Assembly: GCF_014203645.1 (NCBI RefSeq)
Contig: NZ_JACHJL010000013.1
Coordinates: forward strand, 62,001 to 126,000
Direction of reading: 5' to 3'
Length of the DNA stretch: 64,000 bases
Origin: Streptomyces zagrosensis
GTDB lineage: Bacteria; Actinomycetota; Actinomycetes; Streptomycetales; Streptomycetaceae
A program made the position numbers and the translations under genes. The notes under the pieces were generated by a model, which did no database searches, had not been told where the DNA came from, and was given only the letters and a program-made list of their open reading frames with translations. The number at the start of each line of letters is the position of its first letter. Within the stretch, counting starts at the first letter, position 1. Shown piece after piece: positions 8,970 to 18,139 of this stretch.

Positions 8970-11900
8970 GTGACGCCACCCGCCTCGCCCTCCTCGCTAA
9001 CTTCGCTTCGTTTCACACAACCTGCACACTTGGCCCAGCTCGGCCGCTGCTCAGCCGTCTTCCTCCCCGGCGACCCCGCACGTACCGGCCGGATCGCCTT
9101 CTGGCAGCCGGACGATCACCTCACCCCGCCACAGGGCCCCGACTCCGCGGCGGAACTGACCGTTGTCGTGGCGGAGGGCTCCGGCGTTGCGGCCCTGCAC
9201 GTGCGGGCCACGGTCCTGCCGGTGCGTGTGGCGCTGCCCGCGCTCACCCGCGCCAGGTCAGCGCGCACCGGAACCGCCGCCGCCTTTTGGGGCTCCGCGG
9301 CAGTCCTCGCCCTCCAACTAGCCGCCCGGGGCCGGCTGTTGCCCGGGTTGAGCGGGACCGATCACGACGCCTGGCGGGTCGGCCCGCTCGATGAGGCGGA
9401 CCTGCTGCGGATACGAGAACTGGCCGCGGCCATGCCACCGGCGGCACACGCCGCGCCACTGGTCGGCGTGGGCCTCGACACCGACTTCGACCCCGCCACG
9501 TACCCCGATGCGGGCGACCTCCCCCTGGCAGAGCCCGAGCACCTGCTGCGCTCCTTCCTCGACGCTGTCGCGGATGGCCTGCCGCGCTCCCCCGCCGCCG
9601 CGCTCGTCACCGGTGGGCCCGCCTTCGCCGCCACCGCCCCGGTGCACCTCCCCGAGCAACGCGAGTGGGCGGCGAGCGTCGCCGCCGGGCATGACGCAGG
9701 CGTACGACTCTCGCTGCGGGTGGAGATCCTTGGGCTCACGGCCCACGAAAGCACGAGCGAGCCGTTGGCGGACGCCCACGCGACCGGCAACGATGCGCGG
9801 GCGGGCGCGGGCGCGCGCTTCCGCGCCGTCCTGCAACTCCATAGCGTCACCGATCCCACGCTGGTCGCGGACGCCGCCGAGGTGTGGGCGGGTGACACCC
9901 AGGTGGCCGCCGCGCTGGGACCCGCGGCCCGGATGGACGCACTGCTGACGTTGCGCCGCGCGGCCCGCGCCTGGGCACCACTGGCGCCACTGCTTTCCGC
10001 CGCGGTGCCGGACGCACTCGACCTCGCCGACGAGGAGGTCAGTGAACTCCTCGGCGATGCGACGGTGGCGCTGGAGGCCGCCGGCGTACGAGTGCACTGG
10101 CCAAGAGAGTTGGCGCGAGAGCTCACCACCCGCGCCGTGGTCGGCCCGCCCGATGACGAAGAGCCGCAGGGCGGTTCCGGGCTTCCGGCGTTCCTGTCCG
10201 CCGAGGCGCTGCTGGCCTTCAGTTGGCGGTTCGCGGTGGGCGACATGGAGCTGACCCGAGCGGAGTTGAACCAACTCGCCGAGGCCAACCGGCCGGTGGT
10301 CCGGCTTCGCGACCAGTGGGTGCTCATCGACCCCGCCACCGTGCGCCGCGCCCGCGAGCGGCAGGACCACAAGGTCACACCGGTCGCCGCGCTCAGTGCC
10401 GCGCTCACCGGGCGCGCCGAGGCCGCAGGCATCGAGGTGGAGGTGCAGGCCAGTGGCTGGCTCGCGGCGCTACGCGACCGCCTGGCGCGCCCCGAGAACA
10501 GCGCAGACGGAACACCGAGCGAGGGCCGTCCGGAACCGGTTGCGCAACCCGCCGCGCTCACCGCCACGCTGCGCGACTACCAACTCCGCGGCCTGGCCTG
10601 GCTCCACCAAATGACCTCGCTGGGGCTCGGCGGCTGTCTCGCCGACGACATGGGCCTGGGCAAGACCATCACGCTGATCGCGCTGCATCTGCACCGGCAG
10701 ACGGCGCCCGAAGCGGCCGGGCCCACGCTCGTGGTCTGCCCGACGTCGCTGCTCGGCAACTGGGAGCGGGAGATCGGGAGGTTCGCGCCGGGCACGGTGG
10801 TGCGGCGCTTCCACGGCGCCGTACGCGACCTTGACACCGTCGCGGATGGCGAGTTCGTTCTCACCACCTACGGCACCATGCGCCGCGACGCCGCCCGGCT
10901 GGCCCAGGTGAGCTGGGGCATGGTCGTCGCCGACGAGGCCCAGCACGTGAAGAATCCATATTCTTCGACGGCCAAGGAACTACGCAGCATCGGTGCAAAG
11001 GCACGGGTGGCGCTGTCGGGAACGCCGGTGGAGAACAACCTCTCCGAGCTGTGGGCGATCCTCGACTGGACCACGCCTGGCCTCCTCGGTTCACTGGGAC
11101 GCTTCCGCAGCCGCTATGCGCGAGCAGTGGAGGGCGGTGACCCGGCGGCGGCCGAACGGCTCGGCGCACTCGTTCGCCCCTTCCTCCTTCGCCGCCGCAA
11201 GGCCGACCCCGGGATCGCACCGGAGTTGCCGCCGAAGACCGAGACGGACAGGGCGGTGTCGCTGACCAGGGAACAGGCCGGGCTCTACGAGGCAGTGGTA
11301 CGCGAGACGCTCGCCGAGATCGCCGCCGCGGATGCCTTCGCGCGCCGCGGTCTGGTCCTCAAACTGCTGACCTCGCTCAAGCAGATCTGCAACCACCCGG
11401 CGCAGTTCCTCAAGGAGGAATCGCCATCCATCGAGGGCCGCTCGGGGAAGCTGGAGTTGCTCGACGAGCTCCTGGACACGGTGTTGGCCGAGGGCGCCAG
11501 TGTGCTGGTCTTCACCCAGTACGTAGCGATGGCCCGGCTCCTTGAGCGCCACCTGGCCGCGCGCGGAGTGCCCACCCAGTTCCTACACGGCGGCACCCCG
11601 GTGGCGCGGCGCGAGCAGATGGTGCAGCGCTTCCAGGATGGGGAGGCACCGGTATTCCTGCTCTCCTTGAAGGCGGCGGGCACCGGTCTCAACCTCACCA
11701 GGGCCGAGCATGTCGTGCACTACGACCGATGGTGGAACCCGGCGGTCGAGGCGCAGGCCACCGACCGCGCGTACCGCATCGGGCAGACCCAGCCGGTGCA
11801 GGTGCACCGCATCATCGCGGAGGGCACGGTGGAGGACCGCATCGCCGCCATGTTGGAGCGCAAGCGGGAGTTGGCGGACGCCGTACTCGGCTCGGGTGAG

Positions 11901-11981
11901 GTGGCACTGACCGAACTGTCCGACGCGGAACTGACGGAACTGGTAGCACTGCGGCCAGCGGGCCAGAGGGAGACCAAGTGA
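8970..11981 (+). CDS. SNF2-family DEAD/DEAH-box ATPase
   Basis: 1003 residues from a GTG at 8970. The N-terminal about 540 residues are the bacterial SNF2-associated region. The two RecA-like lobes follow: Walker A 'DDMGLGKT' near residue 559, Walker B as DEAQ ('VVADEAQHVKNPYS') near 655, motif III 'ALSGTPVENNLSELW', and in lobe 2 'VLVFTQYVAMARLLERHL', 'LSLKAAGTGLNLTRAEHVVHY', 'ATDRAYRIGQTQPVQVHR'. It is a DNA translocase/remodeller-like ATPase of the RapA/HepA superfamily. It overlaps the SWIM zinc-finger gene by one or a few bases, a pairing seen in many bacteria (YwqA/YwqB in Bacillus), so the two probably act together on nucleoprotein. Confidence 0.93.
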   Translation: MTPPASPSSLTSLRFTQPAHLAQLGRCSAVFLPGDPARTGRIAFWQPDDHLTPPQGPDSAAELTVVVAEGSGVAALHVRATVLPVRVALPALTRARSARTGTAAAFWGSAAVLALQLAARGRLLPGLSGTDHDAWRVGPLDEADLLRIRELAAAMPPAAHAAPLVGVGLDTDFDPATYPDAGDLPLAEPEHLLRSFLDAVADGLPRSPAAALVTGGPAFAATAPVHLPEQREWAASVAAGHDAGVRLSLRVEILGLTAHESTSEPLADAHATGNDARAGAGARFRAVLQLHSVTDPTLVADAAEVWAGDTQVAAALGPAARMDALLTLRRAARAWAPLAPLLSAAVPDALDLADEEVSELLGDATVALEAAGVRVHWPRELARELTTRAVVGPPDDEEPQGGSGLPAFLSAEALLAFSWRFAVGDMELTRAELNQLAEANRPVVRLRDQWVLIDPATVRRARERQDHKVTPVAALSAALTGRAEAAGIEVEVQASGWLAALRDRLARPENSADGTPSEGRPEPVAQPAALTATLRDYQLRGLAWLHQMTSLGLGGCLADDMGLGKTITLIALHLHRQTAPEAAGPTLVVCPTSLLGNWEREIGRFAPGTVVRRFHGAVRDLDTVADGEFVLTTYGTMRRDAARLAQVSWGMVVADEAQHVKNPYSSTAKELRSIGAKARVALSGTPVENNLSELWAILDWTTPGLLGSLGRFRSRYARAVEGGDPAAAERLGALVRPFLLRRRKADPGIAPELPPKTETDRAVSLTREQAGLYEAVVRETLAEIAAADAFARRGLVLKLLTSLKQICNHPAQFLKEESPSIEGRSGKLELLDELLDTVLAEGASVLVFTQYVAMARLLERHLAARGVPTQFLHGGTPVARREQMVQRFQDGEAPVFLLSLKAAGTGLNLTRAEHVVHYDRWWNPAVEAQATDRAYRIGQTQPVQVHRIIAEGTVEDRIAAMLERKRELADAVLGSGEVALTELSDAELTELVALRPAGQRETK

Positions 11982-13444
11982 TGTCCCACACCGACTACCC
12001 GTACGACTCGGACCGCTCGTACGACCCGGACCGTGAGCAGGGCGACGAACGTCACCGCGACCCGTACGCAGATGCGCACGCCTCCCGCCCCGGCGCACAG
12101 GGGAACGCCGGCGGCGCGGCAACCGGCCACCACCGGCCCACCCACGGCAACAGGCCCGACGCCGTGGAACGCACCTTCGCGGCATTGCCGCCGGCGCATG
12201 GCCGAGGCTTCGCTCAGACCTGGTGGGGCCAGCGGTGGCTGAAGGCGCTTGAGGACACCGCCCTGGACAACCAGCAGCTCAAGAAGGGCCGCAAGCACGC
12301 CAGGGACGGCGCCGTGGGTGCGGTGAGCGTACGCCCTGGGCGCATTACCGCCGTGGTACGGGGCCAGGACGGCACGCCCTACCGTTCCGACGTTCTGCTG
12401 CGCGAGCTGACCGAGGCCGAGTGGGACCGGCTGCTTGACATGGTCGCCGATCAGTCGGGGCACATTGCCGCGCTGCTCGATCGCGACATGCCGCCGCACC
12501 TGGTGGAGGACGCGGCGGCGGCGGGCGTGGAACTGCTGCCCGGCATCGGCGACTTGGAGCCCGAGTGCGGTTGCGAGGCATGGGACCACTGTCCGCACAC
12601 CTCCGCACTGTGCTATCAGCTTGCCCGGCTGCTCGACCAGGACCCGTTCGTGTTGCTGTTGTTGCGCGGGCGAGGCGAGCGCGACCTGCTCGACGATCTC
12701 CAGGCGCGCAGCGCAGCGCGTGCCGCACCGCACGCTCCGGGGCGCGCGGCCGTTGCGCCCACTCCCCAAACTGTCCCGGCGCGCGAGGTGTTCGCCATGG
12801 CGGTGGCCATCCCGCCACTGCCCGAGCCCCCACCACCGGTGCCGGAGCCGGGACGCCCGCCACGGCTCGGCGGTGACGCGGCGACCGTGGGCACGCCGTC
12901 GCCCGGCGTCGCAGGACCGCTGGACACCGACGCGCTGGAGTTCTTGGCGGCCGACGCCGCGGCGCGGGCCCATCGGTTGCTGGCCCAGGCACTGGCGCCG
13001 GGCCACGAACAGGTGCCCGTACGAGAAGAGTTGACGGAAGGGCAGGACGCGGTGCGGTTGGCCACAGCCAACCCCGCCGCACCCATCGTGGCCCGGCTCG
13101 CGGCGGGCTGCGGCCGAGGCCGGGCCGACCTCGACCGGGCCGCTCTGGCGTGGGAACACGGCGGGCCCGACGCACTCGCCGTACTCGACGAACGATGGGC
13201 GCCCGGCCCGGACGCGCTGGCACGGGCCGGTGTGCAGCTCTCCCAGGCGTGGGAGGAGCCGGAACGGCCCCGCCTGCGCGCGGACGGCAATCGGTGGACG
13301 GTGGTGGGCGCCGACGCCCAACTGCGATACGGCCAAGACGGCCGCTGGTGGCCGTACCGCAAGGAGCGAGGCCACTGGTGCCCAGCCGGCCCCGCGGCAG
13401 GCGACCCCGCGACGGCGCTGGCCGGCGCGCTTGGCGAGGACTGA
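11981..13444 (+). CDS. SWIM zinc-finger protein paired with the SNF2 ATPase
   Basis: 487 residues from ATG 11981 (a GTG three bases earlier is equally open), with GAGGGAG eight bases upstream inside the SNF2 gene and a TGATG-type overlap. A conserved N-terminal block, 'FAQTWWGQRWLKALEDT' and 'RKHARDGAVGAVSVRPG', is typical of this family. The SWIM finger follows the C-x-C...C-x-H pattern: C196, C198, C204 and H206 in 'CGCEAWDHCPH'. The remainder is Pro/Ala-rich with a Trp-rich C-terminus. SWIM fingers bind DNA or protein; genetic coupling with SNF2 ATPases has been noted across prokaryotes. The first about 60 residues are Asp/His/Tyr-rich and disordered. Confidence 0.88.
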   Translation: MSHTDYPYDSDRSYDPDREQGDERHRDPYADAHASRPGAQGNAGGAATGHHRPTHGNRPDAVERTFAALPPAHGRGFAQTWWGQRWLKALEDTALDNQQLKKGRKHARDGAVGAVSVRPGRITAVVRGQDGTPYRSDVLLRELTEAEWDRLLDMVADQSGHIAALLDRDMPPHLVEDAAAAGVELLPGIGDLEPECGCEAWDHCPHTSALCYQLARLLDQDPFVLLLLRGRGERDLLDDLQARSAARAAPHAPGRAAVAPTPQTVPAREVFAMAVAIPPLPEPPPPVPEPGRPPRLGGDAATVGTPSPGVAGPLDTDALEFLAADAAARAHRLLAQALAPGHEQVPVREELTEGQDAVRLATANPAAPIVARLAAGCGRGRADLDRAALAWEHGGPDALAVLDERWAPGPDALARAGVQLSQAWEEPERPRLRADGNRWTVVGADAQLRYGQDGRWWPYRKERGHWCPAGPAAGDPATALAGALGED

Positions 13445-13483
13445 CCGGGCCGGCGGCTGGAGGGTGACAAGAGGGTAAGGCGG

Positions 13484-13511
13484 GCGGCTCCGGTCCATCG
13501 ACCGGAGCCGC
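13484..13511 (+). terminator. Rho-independent-like terminator after the SNF2/SWIM operon
   Basis: A perfect 11-bp stem, GCGGCTCCGGT and its complement, with a 6-base loop, begins 40 bases after the SWIM stop codon and is followed by CGCGTTTGCG. The stem is strong; the T-run is short, as is usual in Streptomyces. Confidence 0.7.
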
Positions 13512-13610
13512 CGCGTTTGCGATGGTGATGGGGGTCTTGCACGACCTTGTCCTGAGCGGTGACACAATGCGGTGGTCTTACCTTCCATCACTTACTGCTC
13601 CAGAAAGGCC

Positions 13611-14486
13611 ATGGGAATGGCATTTGCCCTGCTCCGCCGCCGTCATCGCGCCACGGGGAGGGAGGCCACACCACTGCCACCTGGCTCCGGGGCACTGGAG
13701 TGCGTGGTACTCGACCCCGTTCGGCTTCCGCTCCATCGAGCCGACGTTTCCGTTCGCGACGCCCATGGGCAGGAAGTGGTGCGCGGACAGACCGATCCCA
13801 ACGGCCGGTTCACGGCGACCGTACGACCCGGCTCGTACGGTCTCGCCGTCACCTCGGAGGGCTTCCAGCCCGTGCGCCGCAACTGCGCGGCGACCGATGG
13901 GCTTCGCACCGCGCTGGAGCCCATTGCGATGGACCTCGCCCCACAGCCCGCACTGCCCACGCCCGGCGTGTGGCGTCTTGACCCCGACCACAGTGCGGTC
14001 CGCTTCGTGGCCCGGCACATCGGCCTTGCCGCGGTGCACGGCCGGTTCAACCAGTTCGAGGGGACCATGGCGATCGGGGAGCGGATGGAGGACTCCCGGA
14101 TCGAGGTGGCCATCGACACCGCGAGCATCGACACCGGTGTGCGGCAGCGAGACGAACACCTACGTTCGGCCGAATTTCTCAACGCCGCCACCTATCCGCA
14201 TATGCACTTCGCCAGCGACCGCTTCGTGCACCGCGGCGGCTCCCGCTGGTCCGTCCAGGGCGCCCTGAACCTGCACGGCGTCAGCCGTAGCATCGCGCTC
14301 GACACTCGCTACCTGGGCCTGGGCACCGGCATATCCGGCGAGACCAGGGCCGCCTGCACCGCAGCGGCCGAGTTGCACCGGGAGGACTTCACTCTTGACT
14401 GGCGCACCATGCTCTCCCGGGGGATCGCGGTAGTCGGCGCGACCATCCGCGTCGAACTCGACATCCAGGCGGTTCCGGACGCCTGA
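13611..14486 (+). CDS. YceI family protein with N-terminal carboxypeptidase-regulatory-like domain
   Basis: 291 residues from ATG 13611 after AGAAAGG; a second ATG two codons later is possible. Residues about 25-105 form a carboxypeptidase-regulatory-like beta sandwich ('VRLPLHRADVSVRDAHGQEV', 'GQTDPNGRFTATVRPGSYGL'). The YceI lipocalin-like barrel follows: 'GVWRLDPDHSAVRFVARHIG', 'VHGRFNQFEGTMAIGE', 'IDTASIDTGVRQRDEHLRS', 'NLHGVSRSIALD'. YceI barrels bind long isoprenoid or amphiphilic lipids, often quinone precursors. No signal peptide is evident, although many YceI proteins are exported. The fusion is common in Streptomyces. It lies upstream of xylulokinase on the same strand but with a gap of about 140 bases. 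Confidence 0.85.
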   Translation: MGMAFALLRRRHRATGREATPLPPGSGALECVVLDPVRLPLHRADVSVRDAHGQEVVRGQTDPNGRFTATVRPGSYGLAVTSEGFQPVRRNCAATDGLRTALEPIAMDLAPQPALPTPGVWRLDPDHSAVRFVARHIGLAAVHGRFNQFEGTMAIGERMEDSRIEVAIDTASIDTGVRQRDEHLRSAEFLNAATYPHMHFASDRFVHRGGSRWSVQGALNLHGVSRSIALDTRYLGLGTGISGETRAACTAAAELHREDFTLDWRTMLSRGIAVVGATIRVELDIQAVPDA

Positions 14487-14629
14487 ACCGCTCGCGCGGG
14501 AGGGGCCCGGCACGCCCCGCAATGGGCGCAGGACAGCCCGCGGCAGCGTTTTCCGCGTGGTCCTGGCGAACTACGATGCGTGGTCATCCACAGGGTAGGG
14601 ACGCGCACAGCCGGGCTGAAGGAGAGCGC

Positions 14630-16072
14630 ATGACCGTGGCCGCCGTACCGGAGGGACCGCTCGTCATCGGCGTGGACAGCTCCACGCAGTCCACGAAGGT
14701 GCTCGCGGTGGACGCCGCGACCGGCGCGGTGCTCGCGCGCGGCCAGTCCCGGCACACCGTCAGCTCGGGTGGAGCCAGGGAGAGCGACCCACGGCAGTGG
14801 TGGACAGCGCTGTGCGATGCGCTGGAACAGTGCGGCCCCTATGCCCGACAGGCAGCGGCCATCTCCGTCTGCGCGCAGCAGCATGGACTGGTCACGCTGG
14901 ACGCGGGCGGCGAACCGGTGCGGCCCGCTCTGCTGTGGAACGACGTTCGCTCGGCCCCGCAGCGGGACCGGCTGGTCACTGATCTCGGCGGGCCGCAGTC
15001 CTGGGCGCAGCGGCTGGGCAGCGTACCGGCGCCGTCCTTCACGGTGACCAAGTGGGCGTGGCTTCGCGTAAGCGAGCCCCAGGCGGCGCGCGCGACGGCG
15101 GCGGTGCGGCTGCCGCATGACTACCTCACCGAGCGGCTCACCGAGGCGGGCGTCACCGACCGCGGTGACGCGTCGGGTACCGGCTGGTGGGCCACCGCGA
15201 GCCAGGCGTACGACGAGCAGGTGCTGAACCACGTCGCACTGTCGCCCGCGCTGCTGCCCAGGGTGCTGCGGCCGGGCGAGGCGGCGGGGACCGTACGCCC
15301 ACGGCCCGAGTTGCCGCTCGCCCCCGGCACGCTGGTCGCCAGTGGCACTGGCGACAACATGGCAGCGGCCCTTGGCCTGGGGCTGCGCCCCGGGCAGCCG
15401 GTCGTCAGCCTCGGTACGTCCGGCACGGTGTACGCCGTCTCCTTCGAACGCCCCACCGATCCCAGTGGGACGGTGTCGGGGTTCGCCGATGCGCAGGGCG
15501 CCTGGCTGCCGCTGGCCTGCACGCTCAACTGCACGTTGGCGGTGGACCGGATCGCGGCGCTGCTCGGTCGCGACCGGGAGGCGGTGGAGCCGGGGGGCAC
15601 GGTGACCGTGCTGCCCTTCCTCGACGGCGAGCGCACCCCGCATATGCCGGCGGCCACCGGGATGCTGCATGGGCTGCGCCATGACACGAGCGCGGGCCAG
15701 GTGTTGCAGGCCGCGTACGACGGGGCCGGGTACGCGCTGCTCGCGGCGCTGGAGAAGGTCGTCGGCCCGGACGCGGACCCGCTGTCCCCGCTGCTGCTGA
15801 TCGGCGGCGGCGCGCAGGGCGCCGCGTGGCGCGCGACCATCCAGCGGCTCAGCGGCCGTCCCCTTCGAGTGCCGCGCGCCCGGGAGTTGGTGGCGCTTGG
15901 CGCCGCGGCACAAGCCGCCGGCCTGCTGCTCGGTGCGGAACCGGGCGCGGTGGCCCGCCGCTGGGCGACGGCCGATGGGCCGTCGTATGACGCGGTGCCG
16001 CGCGATGACGCGGCGCTTGGCCGCATCGCGACGACGCTCTCAAGCGCCGGGGCGTTGCTCGGGTCCGGCTGA
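14630..16072 (+). CDS. xylB: Xylulokinase (FGGY family)
   Basis: 480 residues from ATG 14630, preceded by GAAGGAGAG. FGGY carbohydrate kinase signatures run in order: the phosphate loop 'GVDSSTQSTKVLAVDAATG', 'CAQQHGLVTLD', 'LLWNDVRS', 'LPHDYLTERL', the likely catalytic Asp near 242 in 'SGTGDNMAAALG', 'SLGTSGTVYA', 'LPFLDGERTPHMP' and the adenosine loop 'LLIGGGAQGAAW'. It should phosphorylate D-xylulose to xylulose 5-phosphate in the pentose phosphate pathway. No xylose isomerase or transporter is adjacent. It lies about 3.4 kb upstream of two family 2B encapsulins; xylulose kinases have been proposed computationally as family 2 cargo, but this protein lacks the long disordered N-terminal extension expected of such cargo. 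Confidence 0.88.
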   Translation: MTVAAVPEGPLVIGVDSSTQSTKVLAVDAATGAVLARGQSRHTVSSGGARESDPRQWWTALCDALEQCGPYARQAAAISVCAQQHGLVTLDAGGEPVRPALLWNDVRSAPQRDRLVTDLGGPQSWAQRLGSVPAPSFTVTKWAWLRVSEPQAARATAAVRLPHDYLTERLTEAGVTDRGDASGTGWWATASQAYDEQVLNHVALSPALLPRVLRPGEAAGTVRPRPELPLAPGTLVASGTGDNMAAALGLGLRPGQPVVSLGTSGTVYAVSFERPTDPSGTVSGFADAQGAWLPLACTLNCTLAVDRIAALLGRDREAVEPGGTVTVLPFLDGERTPHMPAATGMLHGLRHDTSAGQVLQAAYDGAGYALLAALEKVVGPDADPLSPLLLIGGGAQGAAWRATIQRLSGRPLRVPRARELVALGAAAQAAGLLLGAEPGAVARRWATADGPSYDAVPRDDAALGRIATTLSSAGALLGSG

Positions 16073-16106
16073 GGCATCGGGACGGGTAAACACCGCGGGG
16101 CGGCGG

Positions 16107-16133
16107 GGCCCGGCCAGCATCACGCGCCGGGCC
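16107..16133. terminator. Hairpin between convergent genes
   Basis: An 8-bp perfect stem (GGCCCGGC / GCCGGGCC) with an 11-base loop sits between the xylulokinase stop and the convergent acetyltransferase stop, and could terminate both. No T-run is present. Confidence 0.45.
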
Positions 16134-16200
16134 GGCATCCGCGCGCCTGCCCGCCCGGGGCGTCAGCCCGCTCAGCAGGCCACCTTCATCCGCGTACCGC

Positions 16201-16689
16201 TCAGAGAAGCCGGTGCATGATGTGCAGCCCGACGAAGCCCTTGGTCGCGTGCTGGTACCCGGCGGGCAGGGTCCCGATGATCTCGAAACCCAGCGAGCGC
16301 CATAGGGCGACGGCCCGGGTGTTGGTCTCCACCACGGCGTTGAACTGCATCGCCCGGTAGCCCTCGGAACGGGCCCAGTCCAAGGCGTAGCCGCCCAGCG
16401 CCCGGCCGACACCGCGCCCGGCGTGCTCGGGCGCGACCATGAAGCTGGCGCTGGCGATGTGTGCGGCGGGGCCCATGTGGTTCGGGTTCATCTTCGCGGT
16501 GCCAAGTACCGTGTCGTCATCGTCCACGGCGACCACCGTGCGGCTCGGTGGTGCGAGCATCCACATCTCCCGCGCCCGGTCCTCACTGGTGTCCAGGTCC
16601 CAGGTGTACGTCTCCCCCGCGGCAACGATCTCGTGCAGGAACGGCCAGATGGCTGCCCAATCCCCGGTGGTCGCGTCTCTGATCTGCAT
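16201..16689 (-). CDS. GNAT family N-acetyltransferase
   Basis: 162 residues from MQIRDATTGDWAAIWPF; the frame is open for twenty codons upstream but the family alignment begins here. The acetyl-CoA-binding motif A is clear: 'SFMVAPEHAGRGVGRALGGY' with the R/Q-x-x-G-x-G/A loop. Motif B follows as 'VVETNTRAVALWRSLGFEIIG', and the end 'GYQHATKGFVGLHIMHRLL' is typical of phosphinothricin-acetyltransferase-like members. It should transfer acetyl from acetyl-CoA to an amine; the acceptor is unknown. The gene converges with xylulokinase. Confidence 0.9.
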   Translation of the reverse strand: MQIRDATTGDWAAIWPFLHEIVAAGETYTWDLDTSEDRAREMWMLAPPSRTVVAVDDDDTVLGTAKMNPNHMGPAAHIASASFMVAPEHAGRGVGRALGGYALDWARSEGYRAMQFNAVVETNTRAVALWRSLGFEIIGTLPAGYQHATKGFVGLHIMHRLL

Positions 16690-17044
16690 GGCGGTCAGCA
16701 TGCGCGACCAGCCCGCCGGACGCCAGTGAGTATCCCTGCGACCTCGCACAAAACGCCTACACCTGTCATATCGCCCGCACCGCGCGCGTCTTCAGCTCCG
16801 CCCCTACCTCACGTATCACCCGCGCCCGTACGACCCGTACCGTCGCGGCCCCACCGACGGTACGGGTGAGTCGCGTACCGCAGTAACCGTCTGCGGGGGC
16901 CCGGGGCACCGCACGACGCGCGCGGTGGGCGTTACCGGAAAGCCGCTGTCGGTGATCATACGATGAGTCCATGACCACAGACATGTCCGGTATGCGCCGC
17001 CAGCCCGGCGCTTGCGTCCACACACGCGCGCCGCGCGGGCCGCC

Positions 17045-17908
17045 TCAGCGCGCCGCGCGCAAGAACGCCTCAAGGCCGGGCAGGTCATCCGTGTTGAGGT
17101 GATCCACGCCCGCCGCGAACAACTCGCGCCAAACCGCTTCCCTGGCCGGGCCCGGCAGGTCGGGCGTGGCCCAAAAACGCACTCGCTGCCGCTGGGCGTG
17201 AGCAGCGTCCACGAGCTGTCGCAGTCGCGCACGCTCGTGTACGGGCATGGCGCCTACGCCCTGCCAGGTGAAGCTCTGCGTCCAGTTGCTGCTGATCAGC
17301 GGGATGAAGGAGGCAGGCACCCCGGTGCCGAGGTCATCCAGGCGCCCGTCGTAGAAGGCGTGCCGTACGCGCTCGGCCTCCATGGCGGGCCGCGCGGCTC
17401 GGTCGCCGGAGATGACCGGGGTAACCGCGCCCTCGAAGACCCGGCCACCTGCGGTGAAGCTGAGCATGGAGCGGTAGCGGTGCAGTCGCTTGGACAGGAC
17501 CCGGTAGGTGGCGTCGCCCTGGTTCTTGATGTCGATCAGCAGTTGCAACGGCAGGCGGTGACCTCGGTACACCCGGCCGCCGTTGGCCCGCACCCGGCGC
17601 AGCAGCGGGTCCAAGTAGAGCCGCTCCAAGGTACGCGTCGGGTCGAGGTCCACCTCGTCATGCGCGACCAGGAGTTGACCGTCCACGAGCCAGATGTCGG
17701 CCTCGACACTGGTAAAACCGTGCGAGAGCGCATCGTGGAGCGGACGGGCGTGCTCGTAATCGTTGTGCGCGTGCGCCTGGCGCAACGGGGACACGCCTGC
17801 GCCGCCCGGATGGCCACCGCGTGCCTGCGCGTACGCGGGGGCGGCGACACCGCCTGCCAGGGCGGCTCCGATGGTGACGACGAAGGCTCTGCGGGTGCTG
17901 TGGACCAT
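17045..17908 (-). CDS. Secreted GDPD/PI-PLC-like phosphodiesterase
   Basis: 287 residues. The N-terminus is a signal peptide: 'RRAFVVTIGAALAGGVAA' with a likely cleavage after AYA. The GDPD-type barrel begins at 'QAHAHNDYEHARPLHDALSHG', where His and Asn-Asp are catalytic or metal residues, and continues 'FTSVEADIWLVDGQLLVAHDE' with conserved Glu/Asp. 'LPLQLLIDIKNQGDATY' and 'VRFWATPDLPGPAREAVWREL' close the barrel. It should hydrolyse phosphodiesters of lipid head groups or deacylated phospholipids outside the cell. It is transcribed divergently from the phosphodiester glycosidase gene, another predicted exported enzyme. Confidence 0.85.
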   Translation of the reverse strand: MVHSTRRAFVVTIGAALAGGVAAPAYAQARGGHPGGAGVSPLRQAHAHNDYEHARPLHDALSHGFTSVEADIWLVDGQLLVAHDEVDLDPTRTLERLYLDPLLRRVRANGGRVYRGHRLPLQLLIDIKNQGDATYRVLSKRLHRYRSMLSFTAGGRVFEGAVTPVISGDRAARPAMEAERVRHAFYDGRLDDLGTGVPASFIPLISSNWTQSFTWQGVGAMPVHERARLRQLVDAAHAQRQRVRFWATPDLPGPAREAVWRELFAAGVDHLNTDDLPGLEAFLRAAR

Positions 17909-18139
17909 GGGGGCCTCCTACTTCTCGTCCCGGCGCGAGGGCCGGACATGCACGACGGACGCCAGTGAGTATCGAGGGCCACGGGGCCCATGGGCAGGGA
18001 CGCGCGGAGAGTTCCGCAGGTGGTCGTCAGCCATTTCCCTGACGTTCCGGGTGCCTGGACCACCGCGAGGGGAAGCCTTTCGAAGCAGTCAGCAGTCAGC
18101 AGCCAGCAGCCAGCAGCCGATGCGGGGAGTGGAGGAAAG

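Noticed and set aside
11720..13591. Very long minus-strand frame (over 600 codons) opposite the SNF2 end and the SWIM gene
   Set aside because: It is antisense to two well-supported genes, has Arg/Gly/Ala-rich composition without domains, and long antisense frames are expected in DNA of this GC bias.
14522..14629. N-terminal extension of xylulokinase that might serve as an encapsulin targeting region
   Set aside because: A strong ribosome binding site marks ATG 14630, and the upstream stretch of 36 codons is not Pro/Gly/Ala-rich in the manner of known family 2 targeting tails.
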